This document shows, in pieces, positions 44,868 through 52,724 of a stretch of DNA of 55,936 bases (position 1 is the stretch's first letter; the number at the start of each line of letters is the position of its first letter). Both the position numbers and the translations under genes were made by a program. The notes beneath the pieces were generated by a model that was not told the origin of the DNA, searched no databases, and saw only the letters and a list, made by a program, of their open reading frames with translations. This stretch comes from Saprospiraceae bacterium. GTDB taxonomy: Bacteria > Bacteroidota > Bacteroidia > Chitinophagales > Saprospiraceae. The DNA lies in NCBI GenBank assembly GCA_020631355.1, contig JAHDHL010000034.1, forward strand, positions 1 to 55,936, written 5' to 3'.

Positions 44868-47800
44868 ATGAAGCATCATAATCCATCAGAAATAGCTCGG
44901 CTTTTCTATAGGAAAATGGAACAAATACACCATTCCGACGAGAAAACTAGCAAAGAAGATAAGTTACCTCAGATTTTTAGGTTCATAAGCCATCTTTTTG
45001 TCTTTGCTACACAACAGGACAAACTGAAATTTGCTGATCTTTCTACCCGGATTGCATTCGTAGGGCATAAGTATCAGATTCCGAATCGGTCCTTGTATGG
45101 TGTTTATGCCTTTAGGAAATATTTCCTACAATGGCAATTCGAATTATCCAAGGATTATGAAATCGAGGAATTATACGATATGGGATTATTGGCCTTGGCC
45201 AATAGCATTAAGGGTATAACCCAACAAGATACCCCTGCTAAAATTAGGGCATTCCTACCATCAAATGATATCTTCAAACGGGAGGAAGTCAAAATAGAGG
45301 CATTCAAAACATTCATCCGGGTACTTGTGATTGGTGATGATGCAGAGAGCGAAATACTGACAGCCATTGACGAGTCCAGGCCTGATGAGGAAATACAAAT
45401 CAAATACAACATAATTGGTCGGAATGACTTTTTCAATCCCTCCATCAAATTGATGAGACACCACTTTGAGTTTCCCTTGAGTGTGAATCTTTTGGATGTG
45501 GAGATTGATGAATATGGGATGTATAGACCGAAGGGATTTGTAATACTTCCGGATTATCTGATGGATATCACCTCGATATCCGAATGTTTCCAAGCGGACC
45601 GAACAGATCCCAAATTATATCTCCTAAAGAAATTCATACCTGTAGAAACCAATAAATACCTTGCAATCGGTAATGCTGTCAATTATTTTCTGGATGAATT
45701 ACTATCAGGGAATGATGATGGTTTCAAATCATTATTCTCAAATATTTTCACGCATGACCCTATTGGTTTCTCTACCATGAATGACCAAGAAATCAGGGAA
45801 ATACATTTCGAATGTAGGAAACATTACATGCACTTGGTAGATAGTATCCAGAGGGATTTCCAAAATCAGGGTATCAACCAAAAAGATAGTTATCTAGAAC
45901 CATCATTCTATTCCAGGGAATATGGGATTCAGGGTCGTCTGGACCTTTGGCATCAGAAAGATGATGGAACTGCCGCAATTGTCGAGCTTAAGAGTGGGAG
46001 TCCTTTCAAGCCCAACCAACAAGGAATCAGCATCAATCATTACATACAGACACTTCTGTATGATTTGCTCGTAAAATCTGTTTATGGAAAAGGCATCAAT
46101 CCTGCGAATTTCATTCTCTATTCCAAGGTAGAACAAAGTAGGCTTAGGTTCGCCACGGCATCAAAGAGTCATCAAATGGAAGCCATGCAATTGCGAAACC
46201 AGATTCTTTGCATTGAATATTCCCTCACCCAAATGACTGCCCAGCATTTCAGTCCGCTCAAATTATTGCATCATACAAAATGTGGGAATTGGAAAGGATT
46301 CCATCTGAGGGATTTGGAAAGATTCACCAAAGCCTATGAACATATCAGTGCGCTTGAAAGAAAGTATTTCCATACCATGTGCGGATTCATTGCAAGAGAA
46401 CATTTTACTGCCAAAATCGGAGCCAGTAAGGAGGGACAAATCAACGGGCAAGCCAACTTATGGTCCAAGACAATTCCTGAAAAAGAAAATGATTTCGAAA
46501 TCCTATCCCAATTGGCCATAAAGGATTTCAATCCTGTTGCAGAGGAACCGATTATTACATTTCTTAAAACAGAACATACCCACCCGCTTGCGAATTTCAG
46601 GGTGGGTGATATTTGTGTCTTATATCCTTACAAGGATAAACAAAGTACGGTTTTGGATCATCAGATTTTCAAATGCAATATCATAGGAATGCATGGGAAT
46701 CATATTGAAGTAAGACTCAGGGCGAAGCAACATAATCCTAAGATTTTCAATACGAATGCCTTGTGGAATCTAGAGCATGACTTGTATGATAGTTCCTTTA
46801 CCAGTCAATACAAGCAACTCCTCCACTTTGCTGCTTCACCGGCCCATAAACGGGCTTTATTCCTAGGGAATATAGCACCTACCCAAGCTGATGAAAACAT
46901 GATGGATGCTCCCCCGAATATGACCGAAAATCAACAAGGTATATTCAAGCGGATTGTCAATCAGGGTGATATGTTCTTACTGTGGGGGCCTCCGGGTACA
47001 GGCAAGACCAATATGATGCTTAAACATCTGGTAGGTTATCTTTGGCAACATTCCCAAGAGCAGATTCTACTGTTGACCTATACCAACAGGGCAGCTGATG
47101 AAATATGCAGTGCCATTGAGGGATACAGTCCTGAAATGAGGCATCAGTACTATCGGATTGGTTCGAGATTCTCAACTTCGGATAATTACAAGGATAGACT
47201 ATTGAATCATTTGATATCCGATTGTAAAAGGAGAGCAGAAGTCAAGCAGGTCATCCAATCACACCGGATTGTGATTGCTACAGTTTCGAGTATGATTAGT
47301 AGGAAACACCTGTTACAATTGAAGCAGTTCGATAGGGTCATCATTGATGAAGCCAGCCAGATTACTGAACCCATGCTTTGTGGATTGTTGCCATCATTCC
47401 CTAAGGTACTCATGATTGGAGACCATAAACAACTACCCGCTGTAACCATTCAGAATGAAGCGGATTGTAAAATCATAGATACGGATTTACATACCATTGG
47501 TCTGAAAGACCTTAGGACTTCTCTTTTCGAACGTTTGTATTTGTTATACCAAGCTCAGGGCTATGATTATGCCTTAGGCCAACTCAAGGAGCAAGGTAGG
47601 ATGCATCATGATATCATGAATTTCCCGAATGAGCAATTCTACCATCAGGGCCTATACATCCTCCCCGAGGGAATCGAGTATAGACAACAACAAACCAAGG
47701 CCTTGGCTCCTATCGGGCATTATCTCTCCGAATCCCGGGTTTTGTTCCATCCCGTAAGGAGTGAATGTGTGGACCTGTTTGAAAAAACGAATGAGGATGA

Positions 47801-48218
47801 AGCAGAGGCCATTGTGGGCCTGATACAAGGATTCAAGGAGATGTATGCATTGGGTGGAATGGAATTCGAATGGAAAAAAATAGGTGTCATTACTCCTTTC
47901 AGGGCACAGATCGCCTGTATCAGAAATGCCATTCGCAAAGCAGGAATCGACCCTGATGAATTAACCATTGATACTGTGGAACGTTATCAAGGAGGGGCAA
48001 GGGATATTATTCTTATTTCAGTTTGTGCCAATAGTGAGGTTCAGCTGGGAAGTATCGTATCTTCCAAGGATAATGATCCCTTGGATAGAAAACTGAATGT
48101 AGCCATCACCCGAGCCAAGCATCACTTGGTTGTGGTTGGTAATCCGGATGTACTCAAATACGATGTCAACTACAGGTTATTCATGGAACGCTATGGCGTT
48201 GGTGATGCTGTGGTTTAG
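44868..48218 (+). CDS. Dna2-like fusion of PD-(D/E)XK nuclease and SF1 helicase
   Basis: The protein has 1116 residues from the ATG at 44868 (a TTG 15 bp earlier is less likely). Residues ~230-400 contain a RecB/Cas4-type nuclease: GRLDLW (~356), VELKSG (~373) and the QTLLY helix (~394), that is D...ExK...Q-x3-Y. Residues ~690-1110 form an SF1B (Upf1/Dna2-like) helicase: Walker A WGPPGTGKT (~707), TNRAADE, DEASQ (~827), GDHKQLPAV, ITPFRAQ, TVERYQGGARDI and NVAITRAKH. It should unwind and cut DNA or flap substrates. The Cys-x2-Cys-x5-Cys iron-sulphur set of Dna2 is not seen. An acyltransferase gene follows closely. Confidence 0.92.
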   Translation: MKHHNPSEIARLFYRKMEQIHHSDEKTSKEDKLPQIFRFISHLFVFATQQDKLKFADLSTRIAFVGHKYQIPNRSLYGVYAFRKYFLQWQFELSKDYEIEELYDMGLLALANSIKGITQQDTPAKIRAFLPSNDIFKREEVKIEAFKTFIRVLVIGDDAESEILTAIDESRPDEEIQIKYNIIGRNDFFNPSIKLMRHHFEFPLSVNLLDVEIDEYGMYRPKGFVILPDYLMDITSISECFQADRTDPKLYLLKKFIPVETNKYLAIGNAVNYFLDELLSGNDDGFKSLFSNIFTHDPIGFSTMNDQEIREIHFECRKHYMHLVDSIQRDFQNQGINQKDSYLEPSFYSREYGIQGRLDLWHQKDDGTAAIVELKSGSPFKPNQQGISINHYIQTLLYDLLVKSVYGKGINPANFILYSKVEQSRLRFATASKSHQMEAMQLRNQILCIEYSLTQMTAQHFSPLKLLHHTKCGNWKGFHLRDLERFTKAYEHISALERKYFHTMCGFIAREHFTAKIGASKEGQINGQANLWSKTIPEKENDFEILSQLAIKDFNPVAEEPIITFLKTEHTHPLANFRVGDICVLYPYKDKQSTVLDHQIFKCNIIGMHGNHIEVRLRAKQHNPKIFNTNALWNLEHDLYDSSFTSQYKQLLHFAASPAHKRALFLGNIAPTQADENMMDAPPNMTENQQGIFKRIVNQGDMFLLWGPPGTGKTNMMLKHLVGYLWQHSQEQILLLTYTNRAADEICSAIEGYSPEMRHQYYRIGSRFSTSDNYKDRLLNHLISDCKRRAEVKQVIQSHRIVIATVSSMISRKHLLQLKQFDRVIIDEASQITEPMLCGLLPSFPKVLMIGDHKQLPAVTIQNEADCKIIDTDLHTIGLKDLRTSLFERLYLLYQAQGYDYALGQLKEQGRMHHDIMNFPNEQFYHQGLYILPEGIEYRQQQTKALAPIGHYLSESRVLFHPVRSECVDLFEKTNEDEAEAIVGLIQGFKEMYALGGMEFEWKKIGVITPFRAQIACIRNAIRKAGIDPDELTIDTVERYQGGARDIILISVCANSEVQLGSIVSSKDNDPLDRKLNVAITRAKHHLVVVGNPDVLKYDVNYRLFMERYGVGDAVV

Positions 48219-48259
48219 GGTTTTCATTGTTTCATATTCAATCATTCATCTTTCGAATC

Positions 48260-49357
48260 GTGATACATTATACCATATTGAAACTTTGGGTCAAGGGAGC
48301 CCTAAGGCTTTTCTACTCGCGACATGAGATAGTAGGCAAGGAACATATTCCTACTTCGGGTGGGGTTATTTTCGTTGGGAATCACCAAAATGCCCCTATG
48401 GATGCTTTCAATATCATCTGTAATTGCGGACGGGAACCTTACTTTGCCACAAGGGCCGATTTGTTCCAGAAAGATTGGATGAGGAAGTTATTACTCTCCT
48501 TGAAAATGTATCCTGTCTATAGGCTGAGGGATGGCAGAGCCAATCTGAAACAGAATGAGGATGCATTTGATTTTTTCAGTCAAAAATTACAGGAGGGGAA
48601 ATCCGTAGGGATTTTTCCCGAGGGTGGTGCCTCCTATTATTATCGCCTATTGAATTTCAAAAAAGGAATGGCGAGATTGGCATTCAAATCATTGGAAAAA
48701 AATCCCAAACATCCGATTTATGTCGTACCGTCAGGATTGCAATATGAGAGAAAGAAAGATTACCAAGGGGAATTATTATTACAGTTTGGAAAACCCATTA
48801 AGGTGAATGATTACTGGTCCTTATACCAGGAAAAACCTGCAAGGGCCATCAGGCAACTCACATTGGATACCCACGAACAATTAAGGGCCATACTGATACA
48901 TATTCCTACCGAGGATTACGAAAGGATAAATGAGGATAGGACCCATTTCCATCTTCATTCCAAGGGAACACTCCTGGAAAAATTCAAACAGGAAAAACAA
49001 ATGATTGAAGCGGGTTCCTTTCCAAAAACCAAGGAAAGGTCTCAATTCGACCTCATTCCATTCATCCTATTTCCAATAACCATACTCGGGTTATTCCTAC
49101 ATTATCCATTCAGGAAATTATTTACCCTCCAATCCAGAAAGAAAATCAAGGACAGCCAATTCTTTGCCACCTCAAATTTTGCGAGAGGCTTGCTTTTCTT
49201 CACCCTTTACTACCCTATCATCGGATTCATAACCTATTGGTTATTGCCTGTTTATTTCTTGCTAGCCATTCCTTTGATTCCTGTAGGAGGCAGGTGGGTT
49301 TACCAATTATTAGAAAAGCATAATCCCACCACCTACACGGGTGATGGGACCGTTTGA
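48260..49357 (+). CDS. PlsC-type 1-acyl-glycerol-3-phosphate acyltransferase family protein
   Basis: The protein has 365 residues from GTG at 48260; a TTG at 48227 would add 11 residues and no ATG is available. VGNHQNAPMDAF contains the acyltransferase NH-x4-D motif, and GIFPEGGASYYYR is the glycerol-3-phosphate binding block. The C-terminal third has hydrophobic segments (FDLIPFILFPITILGLFLHY, GLLFFTLYYPIIGFITYWLL) that anchor it to the inner membrane. It should move an acyl chain to a lysophospholipid. It begins 41 bp after the helicase stop, so it may be cotranscribed, but no functional link is evident. Confidence 0.9.
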   Translation: MIHYTILKLWVKGALRLFYSRHEIVGKEHIPTSGGVIFVGNHQNAPMDAFNIICNCGREPYFATRADLFQKDWMRKLLLSLKMYPVYRLRDGRANLKQNEDAFDFFSQKLQEGKSVGIFPEGGASYYYRLLNFKKGMARLAFKSLEKNPKHPIYVVPSGLQYERKKDYQGELLLQFGKPIKVNDYWSLYQEKPARAIRQLTLDTHEQLRAILIHIPTEDYERINEDRTHFHLHSKGTLLEKFKQEKQMIEAGSFPKTKERSQFDLIPFILFPITILGLFLHYPFRKLFTLQSRKKIKDSQFFATSNFARGLLFFTLYYPIIGFITYWLLPVYFLLAIPLIPVGGRWVYQLLEKHNPTTYTGDGTV

Positions 49358-49395
49358 TTGGAGTTATATTCCCTCATCTGGTTTTCTTCCGTAAC

Positions 49396-49414
49396 TGCAA
49401 GTCCATTACTTGCA
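49396..49414. terminator. Weak hairpin between the acyltransferase and YWTD genes
   Basis: TGCAAGT / ACTTGCA with a 5-nt loop in the convergent gap. There is no clear T-run, so terminator function is uncertain. Confidence 0.4.
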
Positions 49415-49446
49415 TTCTTAAGATTCTAAACTAATAAGGGGGTCAA

Positions 49447-51738
49447 TCACTCAACTGCTATAATAAATGATTGTACATTCTGATAGCGGGATTCACCTAT
49501 CGTTGCCACAGCATAATATGTACCCGCAGTGAGATGAGAAACAGGGTATTCAAACTGTTGTCCGTTCTTTTCGACTTCCAAGTTTTCCTCGTACCATATC
49601 CTACCCAAAACATCTACGATTTGAATGGTGGCATTGAGTCTAGTATCCATATCCGGAAAACTGATTGTCAGTACATCAGAAACAGGATTGGGAGAAAGAT
49701 GAATCTTGATTCGAGTATCAAAATCCAATACGATGATATTCGAATATTCGAATTCGCCATCGTAATCCACTTGTCGTAAACGATAGTAATTTGCTCCGAA
49801 AAGTGGGCGTTCGTCCACAAATTCATAGTTGATTTCGGTGACAGCATTCCCATTACCCTCTACGAAACCGATGAAGTTCCAGTCGATGCCATTTTCACTG
49901 CGTTCAACTTCAAAACCATAATTATTCGTCTCGGATAATGTATTCCAGAATAGGTGGTTCTTATTTTCAATTTGCTTGCCATAAAACTCACCCAATTCCA
50001 CTGGCAAAAGCCCTGAAACATTGACAGCCATACTTGAGATAGTGGTTCCTGTGAATGTAAAATCCTGTGAATTATTGGAACCATCCAAAGCAGCGCTATG
50101 GAAATTCTTCTGATTGTATGTTTGGGATTCCGTCCAGTAGATTCCATTGATAGAAGTAATCAAAGTCTCAATCGTATAGCTACTGGCCCTTAGGACTTCC
50201 TCATTACTACCATCGAGATTCCTTCTTCTTATCTCATAATTTGAGTTCGAACTATTGAAAGTAATCCAATATATTTTCTGGTCATTCAGGTTCAGGTCGA
50301 AGTCAAAGAAATCCGTCGGCCCCATATTGATGATGGCATGATTGAGACCTGATAGTTCACAGTATTCAATCTCCTTATAAAAATTATTCCCTCTTGACCA
50401 ATAGATCCTATTGTTGGCAGCATCCACCTTGATGTTCTCTATCCGAGCTGTACTAGTATAAATCAGTGTATTATTATTCCCATCCAAGTCTGATGAATAG
50501 AGTTTTTCGTCATAGGAAAAATATAGTTTACTGTTCGCTTCATCCACGAACAATCCTTGTCCTATTGAGGAACCATCATAAAAATCGATGAGTTTTTCTT
50601 GCCCCGAACCATCCGGTTTTATACGAGCGACATAACTGCCATCCATCCAGTAGACCCAATCATTCATTTCGTCATAATCCACAATCAATGGAGTGGTCAA
50701 ATCCGTATCCCTGATATATTCCAGACCTGTTCCGTCAGCGATGTTGACTTTTCCCATCTTCTTTGTACTGTTGCTGAAAATCAACTTGTCATTACCTGTG
50801 TCAATATCATATGACTTCAAGTTGGAAGTGTTCGGTATCGTGTAATTCTGTATCAATCCTCCACCTGATGTACTATATTCATAAATGGCTTTTCCTATAT
50901 TACAATATACCTTCCCATTGACTTCATCAACCTCCAAATCATTGAATTGTATTCCACTTTGGATATTCACCGGGTTGCTACCATCCATATCCGTCTCGCG
51001 GGTGTAGTAGTAATAATTGATGGTTGTTCCTCCGAAGATGCCTGATGATTCAGAACGTCTACCGTAGGAGTAATAAAATTTCTGGTTGGTTACATCTATG
51101 TCAAAGCCGTAGTTATAGTATCTCGTGGAGCTTGAACTCGTGTAGGTATAACTGTGATTGGCAATGATTTGCTTGGAGGTACCATTCAGATTGGATCTCT
51201 TATAATGCTTGACATAATATGTCGAAGAAGAACCAGTGCTATATGAGTAGGCAATATCCCAATATAACTTACCATTCACAGGATCGACTTCCACATCATT
51301 CGGATAGGTCCATGATGCATTGGAATTCGTTTCCTCAAGGATATCTATTGTATTCGTGCCACCCAAATCACATCTTTTTATCTTCCTACCTTCTGAAAAA
51401 TATATGTGTTGGTTCACTAGATCAAGTGCCAGACCTCTTGAAGTGCCGTTGATGTCAGGACTATCCAGAATAACCACTTCATTGGAGCCATCCAAATTCG
51501 ATCTCCTAATTGTTTTGTCACCTCCATCAATCCAATAGATATGGCCATTGGTCAAATCCAACTCCAAGTCAATGGGGTCTTTTGCCGTACCTGAATTATC
51601 CCCTATAATTTGGGTCAAATCCGTTCCATCGAATTTTGATTTGTAGATTCTTTTATAACCATCAAGGAAAAAGTAATCCGACTGGGAAAATGAGATGAGA
51701 TAAAAAGATAAAAAAATAAGGGTAAATGCATTTTTCAT
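49447..51738 (-). CDS. Secreted YWTD (LDL-receptor-type) beta-propeller protein with T9SS sorting domain
   Basis: The protein has 763 residues from the ATG at 51738; the frame is open 20 codons further, but MKNAFTLIFLSFYLISFSQS is the signal peptide. Residues ~20-560 contain two runs of YWTD/LDLR class B-like blades (GHIYWIDGGDKTIRRSNLDGS, KLYWDIAYS, WVYWMDGSYVARIKPDGSG, KLYFSYDEKLYSSDLDGN). Residues ~585-680 are the common pre-sorting module (LLPVELGEFYGK, YYRLRQVDYDGEFEYSN), and the last ~80 a T9SS type A domain (LSPNPVSDVLTISFPD). It should be exposed at the surface and bind a partner. A 7-2-7 palindrome and a -7 box precede it, suggesting control by the neighbouring two-component system. 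Confidence 0.9.
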   Translation of the reverse strand: MKNAFTLIFLSFYLISFSQSDYFFLDGYKRIYKSKFDGTDLTQIIGDNSGTAKDPIDLELDLTNGHIYWIDGGDKTIRRSNLDGSNEVVILDSPDINGTSRGLALDLVNQHIYFSEGRKIKRCDLGGTNTIDILEETNSNASWTYPNDVEVDPVNGKLYWDIAYSYSTGSSSTYYVKHYKRSNLNGTSKQIIANHSYTYTSSSSTRYYNYGFDIDVTNQKFYYSYGRRSESSGIFGGTTINYYYYTRETDMDGSNPVNIQSGIQFNDLEVDEVNGKVYCNIGKAIYEYSTSGGGLIQNYTIPNTSNLKSYDIDTGNDKLIFSNSTKKMGKVNIADGTGLEYIRDTDLTTPLIVDYDEMNDWVYWMDGSYVARIKPDGSGQEKLIDFYDGSSIGQGLFVDEANSKLYFSYDEKLYSSDLDGNNNTLIYTSTARIENIKVDAANNRIYWSRGNNFYKEIEYCELSGLNHAIINMGPTDFFDFDLNLNDQKIYWITFNSSNSNYEIRRRNLDGSNEEVLRASSYTIETLITSINGIYWTESQTYNQKNFHSAALDGSNNSQDFTFTGTTISSMAVNVSGLLPVELGEFYGKQIENKNHLFWNTLSETNNYGFEVERSENGIDWNFIGFVEGNGNAVTEINYEFVDERPLFGANYYRLRQVDYDGEFEYSNIIVLDFDTRIKIHLSPNPVSDVLTISFPDMDTRLNATIQIVDVLGRIWYEENLEVEKNGQQFEYPVSHLTAGTYYAVATIGESRYQNVQSFIIAVE

Positions 51739-51771
51739 AGTAATCAGGTTTTGTAAAAGAGGGAACCAGTA

Positions 51772-51779
51772 CAAAATTA
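51772..51779 (-). promoter_or_regulatory. -7 promoter box TAATTTTG for YWTD gene
   Basis: Minus-strand match to TAnnTTTG, 33 bp upstream of the ATG at 51738. The centre of palindrome site 1 lies 30.5 bp upstream of its outer edge. Confidence 0.55.
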
Positions 51780-51801
51780 AAGGGCCATCTTCGTTCATTT
51801 T

Positions 51802-51817
51802 TCACCCTAAAGGGTGA
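51802..51817. promoter_or_regulatory. Palindromic operator site 1, TCACCCTAAAGGGTGA
   Basis: 7-2-7 inverted repeat. Centred at about -44 relative to the predicted YWTD transcription start, a typical activator position. It is shared with sites 2 and 3. Confidence 0.65.
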
Positions 51818-51824
51818 TTTTAGG

Positions 51825-51995
51825 TTATTCAGGTTCCTTATTATCCTTATTATCCCTTGGGTTTTCGGTATTCAAGGCCTCATCCACTGTATCCATGTGT
51901 ACCATCAATTCGTGATAGGTTTGAAAGAATTCATCATAAATTGATTTCAAAACATCCACTTCACCCTTCAATTCTGTTGTTTTTTTCTTTTCCAT
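51825..51995 (-). CDS. Small charged ORF of 56 residues (unrecognised)
   Basis: The ATG complement is at 51993-51995 and the stop at 51825-51827. The product begins MEKKKTTELKGEVDVLKSIY and ends in an Asn/Asp/Lys/Glu-rich tail. The first ~45 residues could form an amphipathic helix or coiled coil with hydrophobic positions at V-L-I-F-Y-L-M. There is no signal peptide. It lies between the YWTD gene and the response regulator, on the same strand as both. A palindrome (site 2) and a -7-like box lie upstream at the same spacing as for the YWTD gene. I recognise no family; whether it is translated is inference from frame length, composition and context. Confidence 0.5.
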   Translation of the reverse strand: MEKKKTTELKGEVDVLKSIYDEFFQTYHELMVHMDTVDEALNTENPRDNKDNKEPE

Positions 51996-52013
51996 ACGCT
52001 ACTATTTTGCATA

Positions 52014-52043
52014 GGAATGCCCTTGGTCATACATGGGTATTCC
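52014..52043 (-). other. Hairpin in the predicted leader of the 56-residue ORF
   Basis: GGAATGCCC at 52014-52022 and GGGTATTCC at 52035-52043 pair at 8 of 9 positions with a 12-nt loop, between the predicted transcription start (~52056) and the ATG at 51995. Confidence 0.4.
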
Positions 52044-52061
52044 AAAATGAATCACTTCCAA

Positions 52062-52069
52062 CAAAGTAA
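52062..52069 (-). promoter_or_regulatory. -7-like box TTACTTTG for the 56-residue ORF
   Basis: Differs from TAnnTTTG only at the second base. Its outer edge is 30.5 bp from the centre of palindrome site 2, exactly as at site 1. Confidence 0.45.
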
Positions 52070-52091
52070 TGGATTGAATAGTAGTCCGGCA

Positions 52092-52107
52092 TCACCCTCA
52101 GGGGTGA
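52092..52107. promoter_or_regulatory. Palindromic operator site 2, TCACCCTCAGGGGTGA
   Basis: 7-2-7 inverted repeat with one mismatch in the arms, just after the response regulator stop codon. It lacks a T-run on the minus strand, so it is not a typical terminator. Confidence 0.6.
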
Positions 52108-52115
52108 TTTGTGGG

Positions 52116-52724
52116 TTAGAGCTTATTAATCTTTGTGATGACGGCTGCCCTATTATTGACATCCAATTTCATGTAGAGGTTCTTTACATGTGTCTTGATG
52201 GTATTAATGGACAAGAAATGTTTTGATGCCAAATCATTATTAGAAAAGCCCTCCAGGATATCTTCCAGAATCTCGAATTCCTTTCGGGTCAGATTTGAGG
52301 TAGAAATGTCATTGATTTTTTTCTTATCCAATTTTGCACCTTGTTTTTCAGAGCTGATTCTGAACAAGGCCATCTCCACGGTAGAGACGATATCCCTTTC
52401 ATTGAATGGCTTGACGATATATCCATAAGGCATCGTAACCTTAGCCCTATCCAACGTTTCCTTATCAGAATAAGAAGTAATGAAAATGAAGGGGAACTTA
52501 TACTTATCATTAATGATGCCCGCTATTTCGATACCATCCTTAGTACCCTCGATATTGACATCCAGAAGAATCAAGTCGGGTTGGTGAATGGCAATGATAT
52601 CCAAGGCCCTTTCACTATTGTAAGCCTTTCCGATAACCTTGTGCCCCATCTTTTTCATATACATGGCCAGGTCTGCTGATATGATGGGTTCATCTTCTAC
52701 AATAATGATACGGGCGTTTTCCAT
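52116..52724 (-). CDS. Response regulator with receiver and LuxR/NarL-type DNA-binding domain
   Basis: The protein has 202 residues. The receiver domain (~4-120) has the acidic pair E10-D11, the phospho-acceptor Asp55 in LILLDVNI, Thr83 and Lys105 in IVKPF. Residues ~142-202 are a LuxR-type helix-turn-helix (LTRKEFEILEDILEGFSNND, INTIKTHVKNLYMKLDV). Phosphorylation should allow dimeric DNA binding. Its ATG overlaps the kinase stop codon by one base (TAATG), so the two are coupled. Three 7-2-7 palindromes nearby have the layout of NarL-type sites and are its likely targets; that assignment is inference. Confidence 0.95.
   Translation of the reverse strand: MENARIIIVEDEPIISADLAMYMKKMGHKVIGKAYNSERALDIIAIHQPDLILLDVNIEGTKDGIEIAGIINDKYKFPFIFITSYSDKETLDRAKVTMPYGYIVKPFNERDIVSTVEMALFRISSEKQGAKLDKKKINDISTSNLTRKEFEILEDILEGFSNNDLASKHFLSINTIKTHVKNLYMKLDVNNRAAVITKINKL

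Noticed and set aside
44868-49357. Nuclease-helicase as the core of an anti-phage island
   Set aside because: The neighbours are a carbonic anhydrase and a lipid acyltransferase; there is no recombinase, toxin, methylase or other defence partner in the window.
52092-52107. Palindrome site 2 as the terminator of the response regulator
   Set aside because: No T-run follows on the minus strand, and the same core occurs in two other intergenic places where no gene ends.
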